Source: Deltaproteobacteria bacterium
GTDB taxonomy: Bacteria > Desulfobacterota > Syntrophobacteria > BM002
Length of the DNA: 64,000 bases
NCBI GenBank assembly: GCA_019309045.1
Contig: JAFDGZ010000022.1
Span: forward strand, 1 to 64,000
Direction: 5' to 3'
The notes under the pieces were generated by a model. That model saw only the letters and a list, made by a program, of their open reading frames with translations. It had not been told where the DNA came from and ran no database searches. Shown here in pieces: positions 52,084 through 60,072 of this stretch. Positions within the stretch are counted from its first letter, which is position 1. Each line of letters begins with the position of its first letter. The translations under genes were made by a program, and so were the position numbers.

Positions 52084-55000
52084 ATGGCTGCAAGACTCGA
52101 AATAGCGCTGCGACCCGAACTCTTCGACGCCGAGGGTGAGGCTATAAAACGCAAGGCGCGGGACTACTTCAACCTGCACCTGGACCGGGTGAGAACTATT
52201 CAAATTCTCACCATAGATGCAGAGCTGTCCCGGGATCAATTGGAGGCCGCCCGACAACAGGTATTTACCAATCCTGTGACGCAGATATCCTCTTTTCAGC
52301 CGCTGGCTGCTCATTTTGACTGGGCCGTCTGGGTGGGCTACCGGCCAGGTGTTCGCGACACAGCCGGCAGTACAGCAGTGGAGGCCATGGAAGACCTCCT
52401 CAAGATCCGCTTCCGAAGCTGGGAGGCAGTCTATACTTCCAAGCTCTATCTCATAGAATGCCAGAGGCTGGCGGGCACGGCTCGAGGGAAAAAGGCAGCG
52501 GCAAGGATTGCCCGGGAGCTGCTCGCCAATGAGCTGATTCAGCAGTGGCGCCTCTATTCGATTGCAGAATGGCATCCAGAGCAGGGCATCGGCATTATCA
52601 TCCCAAAAGTACGCTCGACTCACGAACCCGCAGTGAGCACCTTCAGCATCCGCAGCGATGAAGAACTGGAGCGTTTGAGCCGAGAGCGCAACCTGGCCCT
52701 GCAGCCGATGGATATTCCCGTCATTCGCGCCTATTTTCTCAGCTCGGAAGTACTGGCGGCCAGGAAAAGTGTGGGGCTGGGCGATCCCACTGACGTGGAA
52801 CTGGAATACATCTCCCAGGCTCGCAGTGATCACTGCAACCACAACACCTTCCGGGGAAAGTTCCTCTACCGGGACCTCAGCACCGGCGCTGTGCAGATCG
52901 TGGACAACCTGTTTAAGACCTGCATAGAAGCGCCAACTCTTGCCTTGCAAGAGGAAAGAGACTGGGTGGTCTCGGTGTTGTGGGACAATGCCGGAGTGGC
53001 CCGCTTTGATGAGGAGACCTATTACGTCATCACTGGCGAGACCCACAACAGCCCTTCCAACATGGAGGCTTACGGAGGCGCTCTCACCGGCATCGTTGGC
53101 GTCTACCGGGATCCTCTGGGCACTGGCAAAGGATCGCGACTCATAGCAGGCACCTACGGATACTGCGTGGGCCATCGCAGCTACCGCGGTCCGCTGAAGC
53201 CACACCTCCATCCCCGCCGGCTTCTGGATGGAGTTATAGAGGGTGTCCGCGATGGCGGCAACAAGAGCGGCATCCCAACTCCTTTTGGCCAGGTCTTTTT
53301 TGATGACGGCTACATGGGCAAGTGTCTGGTGTTCGTAACAGCCCTGGGTTTGATGCCGGCTCGAGTAGCCGGCACAGAGGCTCACCAGAAGACCACCAGC
53401 AAAGGCGACCTGATCATCATGTGCGGCGGCCGGGTTGGCAAGGACGGCATTCACGGTGTTACCGCCTCCAGTGAGATTTACAGTGAACACACTCCTGCGG
53501 GCCACGTACAGATCGGCGACCCCTATACCCAGAAGAAAATGCATGATTTTCTTCTCGAGGCCCGTGATGAGGGACTGATCAGCTTCATCACGGACAACGG
53601 CGGCGGCGGGCTCTCTTCTTCCATTGGCGAGTCTGCCCGCTTTTCCCGCGGAGCTCGGGTGGAGCTGGACAAGGTGCCCCTTAAGTACGAGGGCCTGGAC
53701 CTGTGGGAAATATGGGTCTCTGAAAGTCAGGAGCGCATGACTGTGGCTGTCAAACCAGAGCATCTCTCCAGATTCATGCAGCTTTCCAGGAAGCATGCGG
53801 TGGAGAGCACGGTTATCGGCCAGTATACAGACAATGGCATCCTGCACCTTACCTACCAGGGCCAGACCTGCGGTTATGTGCACCTTGATTTTCTGGAAGC
53901 CGCCTTCCCTCAATGGCAGTTCGAGGCAGAGTGGCTGCCGCCGGCATACAGGGGCCTGCGAGAGCCGGTCCTTGCTGAGCCTGGAGATCATGGCAGGCTG
54001 CTAAAGGCCATGCTGGCTCGGCCGAATATCTGTTCGAAAGAATGGATTGCCCGGCAGTATGATCACGAGGTCCAGGGAACAAGCGTGATCAAGCCCCTGG
54101 TAGGAGTGGAGCGCGACATTCCCAGCGACAGCGTGGTCATTCGACCACGGCTCGAATCCTGGCGGGGCCTCATTGTGACCCAGGCCCTCAATCCCAACTA
54201 TTCACGCATAGACGCCTATCACATGACAGCGTGCACCATTGATGAAACTGTGCGGCGCCTGTTGGCCGTAGGAGGCACCCTGGATCACCTGGCAGGGGTG
54301 GACAACTTCTGCTGGCCCAGTATCCAGTATCATCCTGAGCAGAATCCGGACGGCAAACACAAGGCTGCCCAGCTGGTGCGGGCCAACTGGGCCTTGAGAG
54401 ACTACTGCCTGGAATTTGGCATGCCGCTGCTGTCCGGCAAGGACAGCATGTATGTGGACGGCAATCTGCAGGGGGAATTTGGCGAACGCCACAAGGTATC
54501 AGCTCTGGAGACGCTGCAGTTTACCGGCACCAGCATTGTGGCTGATGTGCGCCGTTGTGTGACCATGGACCTCAAGGCAGCTGGAGATCTGCTCTATGTT
54601 CTGGGTTTGACGCGCAACGAACTGGGGGGCTCAGAGTATTATCAACTGTTGGGCTATACCGGCCTCAACGTGCCCAAAGTGGATGGCAAGGAAGTCTTGC
54701 CTCTCTACCGGGCTCTGGAGGAGGCAATCCAGGCTCAATTGCTGGCTTCGGTTCATGGCATCTATCGAGGCGGACTCGGCGTGCACCTGGCGCTGGTGGC
54801 AGTGGGGGGAAATCTGGGCCTCGACGTGGATCTGGCCCGGGTGCCTCTGGCAGGGGTCAGCCGCAGTGACACCGTGCTCTATTCGGAGTCGGCCGGTCGT
54901 TTTGTGGTCTCTGTGGCGCCGGCAGACCGGGCTGAATTCGAGGCGCGCTTCCAGGGGCTTCCCTTTGCCTGTGTGGGTCAGGTGCAGCAGAGAAAAAGTC

Positions 55001-55095
55001 TCAAGATACGCGGTCTGCAGGGGGAACTCCTTTGCCACCTCCCCCTGAGGGACCTGCGCAGAGCCTGGAAGAAGCCTTTTGGTCATCTGGTCTGA
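52084..55095 (+). CDS. purL: Phosphoribosylformylglycinamidine synthase, large subunit
   Basis: A 1,003-residue FGAM synthase from ATG 52084 (AAGGACACCTGG site; ATG 52039 adds 15 residues with no ribosome site). A PurS-like N-terminal region (1-220) is followed by two AIRS-type ATP-binding halves. Motifs include ARSDHCNHNTFRGKF (active-site His), GETHNSPSNMEAYGGALTG, TDNGGGGLSSSIGESARF and LLSGKDSMYVDG. It is the long form that pairs with a separate glutaminase, encoded by the next gene. Pathway: purine synthesis, step 4. Confidence 0.94.
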   Translation: MAARLEIALRPELFDAEGEAIKRKARDYFNLHLDRVRTIQILTIDAELSRDQLEAARQQVFTNPVTQISSFQPLAAHFDWAVWVGYRPGVRDTAGSTAVEAMEDLLKIRFRSWEAVYTSKLYLIECQRLAGTARGKKAAARIARELLANELIQQWRLYSIAEWHPEQGIGIIIPKVRSTHEPAVSTFSIRSDEELERLSRERNLALQPMDIPVIRAYFLSSEVLAARKSVGLGDPTDVELEYISQARSDHCNHNTFRGKFLYRDLSTGAVQIVDNLFKTCIEAPTLALQEERDWVVSVLWDNAGVARFDEETYYVITGETHNSPSNMEAYGGALTGIVGVYRDPLGTGKGSRLIAGTYGYCVGHRSYRGPLKPHLHPRRLLDGVIEGVRDGGNKSGIPTPFGQVFFDDGYMGKCLVFVTALGLMPARVAGTEAHQKTTSKGDLIIMCGGRVGKDGIHGVTASSEIYSEHTPAGHVQIGDPYTQKKMHDFLLEARDEGLISFITDNGGGGLSSSIGESARFSRGARVELDKVPLKYEGLDLWEIWVSESQERMTVAVKPEHLSRFMQLSRKHAVESTVIGQYTDNGILHLTYQGQTCGYVHLDFLEAAFPQWQFEAEWLPPAYRGLREPVLAEPGDHGRLLKAMLARPNICSKEWIARQYDHEVQGTSVIKPLVGVERDIPSDSVVIRPRLESWRGLIVTQALNPNYSRIDAYHMTACTIDETVRRLLAVGGTLDHLAGVDNFCWPSIQYHPEQNPDGKHKAAQLVRANWALRDYCLEFGMPLLSGKDSMYVDGNLQGEFGERHKVSALETLQFTGTSIVADVRRCVTMDLKAAGDLLYVLGLTRNELGGSEYYQLLGYTGLNVPKVDGKEVLPLYRALEEAIQAQLLASVHGIYRGGLGVHLALVAVGGNLGLDVDLARVPLAGVSRSDTVLYSESAGRFVVSVAPADRAEFEARFQGLPFACVGQVQQRKSLKIRGLQGELLCHLPLRDLRRAWKKPFGHLV

Positions 55096-55173
55096 CAGGC
55101 AGCTGGTTGTGGAGGTTTGCCAGCTCGGCACGGCAGTTGCTCAACTGCCCAGGCAGGGACAGAGGTCTATCTC

Positions 55174-56052
55174 ATGCCAATTGTAAATGGTGAAACGACT
55201 ACTCCCTCGCGGCGGACAGGCGGTTCGCCGCGGGCACTGGTGCTCACCGGCTATGGTCTGAACTGCGATTGGGAGACCGCTTATGCCCTGCAGCTCGCCG
55301 GGGCGGAGGCCCATCGGGTGCACATCAACAGCCTGATTCTCGGCGACCAGATAGGTGAGAAAGCTTCTTTGCAGGACTACCACATTCTCGCCTTTACCGG
55401 GGGGTTTTCCTGGGGGGATGATCACGGTGCCGGCGTGATTCTGGCCACCAGGCTGCTCTACAATATGGGTCAGGAGATCTTGCAGTTCATTGAGGCCGGC
55501 AAACTGATAATTGGCATCTGCAACGGCTTTCAGGCCCTGGTAAATCTGGGCTTGCTGCCAGGCTTTGCCGGCGACTACCGGACCAGGAGAGTCGCCCTCA
55601 TAGGCAACGATTGCGGCAATTTCAGAGATCAATGGGTGAATCTTGCGGTAAACAAAGAGTCTCCCTGTGTGTTTACCCGCGGCCTCGACAGGCTGGAGCT
55701 CCCTGTTCGCCATGGGGAAGGCAAGTTTTTTGCGGCAGAGCAGGTGATTCAGCAATTGATCGACCACAACCAGGTGGTGCTCAGATATGCCCAGGCAGAC
55801 GGCTCCCCGGCTGCCGGCCGCTACCCGGCAAACCCCAACGGCTCTCTTGAAGATATTGCCGGCATCTGTGATCCAACGGGCAGGGTGTTTGGCCTGATGC
55901 CTCATCCAGAGGCCTTCAACAATTGGACGAACCATCCTGACTGGAGCCGACAGAAAGAGCACTATCGCCGACGCCGGCTGCCTTACCCCGAGGTGGGTTT
56001 GGGTGTGGAGATTTTCCGCAATGCTGTTGCCTATTTCACAGAGGCTGCCTGA
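55174..56052 (+). CDS. purQ: Phosphoribosylformylglycinamidine synthase, glutaminase subunit
   Basis: A 292-residue class I glutamine amidotransferase. The nucleophile is in LIIGICNGFQALVNLG, and the His-Glu pair in GLMPHPEAFNN. It hydrolyses glutamine and feeds ammonia to PurL, encoded 78 bases upstream. It is longer than the about 230-residue PurQ of Gram-positives and resembles the C-terminal domain of the fused proteobacterial PurL. ATG 55174 follows AGAGGT. Confidence 0.94.
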   Translation: MPIVNGETTTPSRRTGGSPRALVLTGYGLNCDWETAYALQLAGAEAHRVHINSLILGDQIGEKASLQDYHILAFTGGFSWGDDHGAGVILATRLLYNMGQEILQFIEAGKLIIGICNGFQALVNLGLLPGFAGDYRTRRVALIGNDCGNFRDQWVNLAVNKESPCVFTRGLDRLELPVRHGEGKFFAAEQVIQQLIDHNQVVLRYAQADGSPAAGRYPANPNGSLEDIAGICDPTGRVFGLMPHPEAFNNWTNHPDWSRQKEHYRRRRLPYPEVGLGVEIFRNAVAYFTEAA

Positions 56053-56112
56053 CAGGCTCTGTTGCTATTGTTGCAGGCTGCCGCCACTTTGCTGAACAGG
56101 GGAAAGGAAATA

Positions 56113-57222
56113 ATGGAGCGCAGGACGAGAGCTGAAATCAACCTGGACAATCTCGCCTACAACATTGCGGCAATCAGACGGAAAGTCCAGCCGGCAGCAG
56201 TGATTCCGGTGTTGAAGGCCGACGCTTACGGCCACGGCATGATCCCGGTGGCCAGGCGGCTGGTGCAGGAGGGCTTCAACATGTTTGCGGTGGCCCAGTT
56301 TCAGGAGGCACTGGAGCTGCGCCAGAGCGGCTTTCAGCAGCCGGTGCTGATCTTTGGCCGCCTGTTTCCCCCGGAGATTGGCGAGGCAGTGAAGGCTGGC
56401 CTGCGTATTTCAGTATTCGGCCTCGAAGATATTCAATGGATCGAAAAGGCGGGCCTGGAGCAGCCCGCCCATGTTCATGTGAAAGTTGAGACAGGAATGG
56501 GAAGGGTCGGGCTGTTGCTGGAGCAGCAGCCTGACATTTTCGACCGTCTCCTTGGCTCGCCAAAGTGCATCTGGGAGGGACTCTACAGTCATTTCTCTAC
56601 CGCGGACGAGGCGGACAAATCCTACGCCAAGCTCCAACTCCAGCGTTTTCAGTCGATTGTTTCCCGATTGCGAGAACTGGCAGCCAGGCCGCTCATGGTA
56701 CACATGGCCAACAGTGGCGCCATTCTTGATTTGCCGGAGAGTTACTTTGACGCTGTGCGGCCGGGCATTCTCATGTACGGCTACTATCCCTCGGCCGAAA
56801 CTTCACAATCGATCGTACCCCGACAGGTAATGACTCTGAAAACATATGTTGCCCATCTGCGCCAGATGCCCTCTGATCATCCCATCAGCTATGGCAGACG
56901 CTGGATTACCAAGAAAGCGACAAAAATAGCAGTTCTGCCAATTGGCTATGCTGACGGCCTTGATCGGCGCCTTACCAACACCGGCGAAGTGCTCATCCAG
57001 GGAAAACGCTATCCCATAGTGGGGACAGTCACCATGGACCAGATCATGGTGGACGTGGGAGACGATCCAATAAGGCCCGGAGATGAGGTGGTGATCTGGG
57101 GGGAGTCGGCCCAGGGAACAATCCAGGTGCTCGACGTAGCCCGCAAGATCGGCACCATCGCTTACGAGCTGACCTGCGCCGTGTCCAGGCGCGTCCCTCG
57201 CGTCTATGTGACCAATTCCTGA
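56113..57222 (+). CDS. alr: Alanine racemase
   Basis: A 369-residue PLP enzyme making D-alanine for peptidoglycan. The PLP lysine lies in PVLKADAYGHGM. VETGMGRVGLL, MANSGAILDLPESYFDAVRPGI and the second-base Tyr region (VGTVTMDQIMVDVG) are present. ATG 56113 has GGGGAAAGGAAATA upstream; the frame extends to 56062 without similarity. Its stop is only 20 bases from the stop of the convergent amidotransferase gene. Confidence 0.96.
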   Translation: MERRTRAEINLDNLAYNIAAIRRKVQPAAVIPVLKADAYGHGMIPVARRLVQEGFNMFAVAQFQEALELRQSGFQQPVLIFGRLFPPEIGEAVKAGLRISVFGLEDIQWIEKAGLEQPAHVHVKVETGMGRVGLLLEQQPDIFDRLLGSPKCIWEGLYSHFSTADEADKSYAKLQLQRFQSIVSRLRELAARPLMVHMANSGAILDLPESYFDAVRPGILMYGYYPSAETSQSIVPRQVMTLKTYVAHLRQMPSDHPISYGRRWITKKATKIAVLPIGYADGLDRRLTNTGEVLIQGKRYPIVGTVTMDQIMVDVGDDPIRPGDEVVIWGESAQGTIQVLDVARKIGTIAYELTCAVSRRVPRVYVTNS

Positions 57223-57241
57223 GGCTTCCCTTGCAGCGAGA

Positions 57242-57988
57242 TCACCGCAGGGGCTCTCTGAGAATGATATCTGTTCCTGCTATTGCCAGCAGCAGGCCGC
57301 GGGCATTGCCGGGTGAGGCAATCCTCAACCACTGTTCGTTGCTCAACCCCTTCCCCACGGTGGTGAGCAGCAGGCCGTCTTCCAGATGGGCGCTCTCCCG
57401 GAGCACCATGAATTGCCGGTGGTTGGTGAAGGCAAAAAGGCACCAGCCATTGGTGAGCAGGTAATTATATTTGCCTGGATATTCATGGATCATAGCGCCG
57501 GTTGCCTCGTACAGCCGTTCAAACAGGGGTGAGATGCCAGCAGCGGTTGAAGCCGCTGCCAGCAAATGGTCCCGCAGGTACTCGAATGCCCTGGCAGAGT
57601 CGCTGACCGCCTCCTCTATGATGCTGCCGGAGCTCCGGTAAGATTCTATGCTGACAGCCCTGCCGTTGTGGGCGAATATCCAGTCGCAGTGGGCGAAGTT
57701 GAGGACAAAGGGATGGGCATGGCATTCGTCTATGGGACCGCTGCTGCGCATGCGCAGGTGGCAGATGATGATCCTGCTGGATACCACCCGGGCAATTCTC
57801 TGGAAGCTGTCGTGCAACTGGCCGGGCAGATAGGCTCTGTCGGCAGATTTTTCCACAAAAGCGCGGTGATTCTTGTAATAGCCGATGCCCCAGCCGTCCA
57901 CATTGTTGCTTGCCCGCACCGCGAAGAGGGGCAATGATTTGGGTGCCGAAAAATTCTTGCCAGCAGATAGGGTAAAAAGATCACACAT
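57242..57988 (-). CDS. Class II glutamine amidotransferase-like protein, intact active site
   Basis: A 248-residue Ntn-hydrolase beginning MCDLF, so Cys2 becomes the N-terminal nucleophile after Met removal. VDGWGIGYYKN, SRIIICHLRMRSSG (Arg for glutamine carboxylate) and IFAHNGRAVSI (Asn-Gly oxyanion pair) are all present. It resembles YafJ/EgtC-type stand-alone GATase II proteins, which hydrolyse glutamine or gamma-glutamyl amides. It is the last gene of the minus-strand cluster with a paralogue and a predicted amidoligase. Frame upstream of the MC start is open but not family-like. Confidence 0.9.
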   Translation of the reverse strand: MCDLFTLSAGKNFSAPKSLPLFAVRASNNVDGWGIGYYKNHRAFVEKSADRAYLPGQLHDSFQRIARVVSSRIIICHLRMRSSGPIDECHAHPFVLNFAHCDWIFAHNGRAVSIESYRSSGSIIEEAVSDSARAFEYLRDHLLAAASTAAGISPLFERLYEATGAMIHEYPGKYNYLLTNGWCLFAFTNHRQFMVLRESAHLEDGLLLTTVGKGLSNEQWLRIASPGNARGLLLAIAGTDIILREPLR

Positions 57989-58169
57989 GGGCAAAAAGCG
58001 TTCCTGACGGATTGTCAGCCTCGGCCACAAGCGGAGGCAAGGCGACCCAGAATGGGGCAATTATTGGCCTGCGCCCACTCCTTACCTGGAGCAGCTTCAC
58101 TCTGGCCCATAGTCTTGCGGGATGCCGCCTGCTCACCGCCGCTACCAGGATAGACAGCCCCCACCTTTG

Positions 58170-58910
58170 TTAGAGATCTCCCATATAGAGCACCTCGGGA
58201 CCGGCTATTACCAGAAGTCGACCGATGGAGCTCTCCGGGGCTCGGATAGGCAGCCACTCTTTTTCGCTCAAGCCCTTGTCGAGCGAAGTGAGCAGCAGAA
58301 CCTCACCCGGGGTTTCGGATTCCTTGAGCAACAGGAGCTGCCCGTGATTGCAATAGGCGAACAGCACCGATTCATTGGCAAGGAAAAAGTTATAATAACC
58401 AGGATAAGCAGCCACCAGCTTGGCAATGCTCCTTTGCACAACATCATAGAGGGACAGATAAGGGTTCATTTCTAGATGGCTCATCATTTTGTCTCGCAGG
58501 AATTCGAACACCCTGGCAGGGTACACTTCAGTATCCAGCCGCGGCTCTCTCTCTGTGCAGTATTGCTCTATGTGTTCCACTATACCCACATGGACGAACA
58601 GCCAGCTGTGATTGAGAAAGGGGAGGCAGAAGGGATGATTCAGGGCCACATGGCGGCCGCCACCCCTGTGGCAGCGCAAATGGGAGACAATAATGCGGCT
58701 GTCGATTATGCGCGCCAATCTCTGAAAGCTTTCGTGCACCTGTTCTCCGTCGAAGGCCTGATCAGCAGATTTTTCCACCAGGGCCCTGTCGTCCCGGTAA
58801 AAGCCAATTCCCCAGCCATAAAGATTTTTTCTGCCTTTGGCGGCAAAAATCGGCAGGTACTGGCCGGGAGTGTAGTTGTGGCCTGCTGATATGGCTAGAA
58901 TGTCACACAT
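58170..58910 (-). CDS. Class II glutamine amidotransferase-like protein, altered oxyanion motif
   Basis: A 246-residue paralogue of the next gene, starting MCDILAISAG. LYGWGIGFYRD, SRIIVSHLRCHRGGG and HPFCLPF match, but the FAHNG motif reads FVHVG: the Asn that stabilises the transition state is replaced by Val. Cys2 is kept. It may be a regulatory or partner subunit for its intact neighbour, or bind rather than hydrolyse a gamma-glutamyl ligand. It lies 181 bases upstream of the intact copy and 116 downstream of the amidoligase gene. Confidence 0.88.
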   Translation of the reverse strand: MCDILAISAGHNYTPGQYLPIFAAKGRKNLYGWGIGFYRDDRALVEKSADQAFDGEQVHESFQRLARIIDSRIIVSHLRCHRGGGRHVALNHPFCLPFLNHSWLFVHVGIVEHIEQYCTEREPRLDTEVYPARVFEFLRDKMMSHLEMNPYLSLYDVVQRSIAKLVAAYPGYYNFFLANESVLFAYCNHGQLLLLKESETPGEVLLLTSLDKGLSEKEWLPIRAPESSIGRLLVIAGPEVLYMGDL

Positions 58911-59026
58911 TTTTCTCACAAATGAACTGGGCTGCCAGAGCCATGATGCTTGTTCGAGGCCTCTGGTCCGGACGCTTGGCCTCGAGTTGTCAGCTGCAGG
59001 CAGGAGGAGGAAAATGATCTGCAGAT

Positions 59027-59938
59027 TCAGCTGCCAGCGATGAGATCTGTCAGGCCGTGCCTCCGGTAGAGCCGGTAGATGGTGCGCAGCCATTTGTTGG
59101 CGCCAGCATAGTAAGGAATTTCAGGGGTGAAGCCGCTGCTCAACTCAACAAGGAACTGGGTAAAAATGATCCACTGCATGGCTTCGTCGATGTCAGCGAG
59201 CACTGCGGAGTGGTAGCGAAATTCAATTGTTGACCGGTACCAGTAAGAATGGAGGTTCAGACCGTGATAACGAGTCTTGTCGTAGCGGTGGGGCGCCTCC
59301 GGTTCATAACGGTTTTCGGGGGAGTACCACAGCTGCTTGATCCGGCAGTTGCCATTCTGGCATGAATTGTCACAGGATGCAAGGAATCTATCAATGTCGA
59401 TTTCCATAGGGCGGCAGGTGGCAGAGTTCTGGCGCTCTCCAGGAATGAGAGTGTAAAGTTGCTCCTCGAGAGGGTAGACGAGACTCACCAGTTTTCTTAT
59501 CTGGTCGCAGCCATAGCTGTCTTTGTCGACCCCGTGATGCACATGAAAGCCGCAGCTGTCGTTCACTTTTACCCTGTCAATGGCAGCGAGAAATTGCAGG
59601 GAGTGATAAACCTGGATGAGTCCGTCGAGACCTCTCAACACCGGGCTGACAAGTTCAGCGCCTCCTCGACCCACAATGGAAGAGTCCTCTTCGAAATGCC
59701 ATGACTGTCGATCGCTGCCCAGGCAGATCGTTAGATCCTTGCATAGCTGGTGCAGACGGCGGCCATCTTTGGCGCGAGACCATATGTTGTACGGTTTGAT
59801 CATGCCGCCGTCAAGAGGAGTGACCACATAATTCAGACCATAGGTTTCAATCTCCACCCCAAAAGGACGCTCGGTGAAAAACTGCAGCATGGGGTACTTT
59901 TCTTTGAGGTGCAGGTCGAGCTGTTGAGAACAGGCCAT
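59027..59938 (-). CDS. Predicted amidoligase (GCS/glutamine-synthetase-like superfamily)
   Basis: A 303-residue protein with the amidoligase pattern: FGVEIETYG near the N-terminus (metal-binding ExE), EEDSSI ... GAELVSPVLRGLDGL, then NDSCGFHVHHG, and C-terminal RYHGLNLHSYW with EFRYHSAV and ADIDEAMQWIIF. All acidic and His positions expected of an active ATP-dependent amide-forming ligase are present. A cysteine cluster (CDNSCQNGNC) around residue 190 is an extra. ATG 59938 has AAGGAAC upstream. The family forms amide or isopeptide bonds on peptides or small molecules; the substrate here is unknown. Followed by two class II amidotransferase genes. Confidence 0.86.
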   Translation of the reverse strand: MACSQQLDLHLKEKYPMLQFFTERPFGVEIETYGLNYVVTPLDGGMIKPYNIWSRAKDGRRLHQLCKDLTICLGSDRQSWHFEEDSSIVGRGGAELVSPVLRGLDGLIQVYHSLQFLAAIDRVKVNDSCGFHVHHGVDKDSYGCDQIRKLVSLVYPLEEQLYTLIPGERQNSATCRPMEIDIDRFLASCDNSCQNGNCRIKQLWYSPENRYEPEAPHRYDKTRYHGLNLHSYWYRSTIEFRYHSAVLADIDEAMQWIIFTQFLVELSSGFTPEIPYYAGANKWLRTIYRLYRRHGLTDLIAGS

Positions 59939-60072
59939 CCGTATGTTCCTTGCTTGAACTGGACGAATTCAGCGCCGGCAGAATTTCAGGCAGCGAACTG
60001 CTTCCGAAGTAGGCCGCAATGGAGATCCGCGCGTCTTTCTTGCTGGGCAGCAACCACCATGAGAAGTCGACC

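Noticed and set aside
52060-53991. 643-codon frame opposite purL
   Set aside because: Antisense shadow of a large conserved gene; no motifs.
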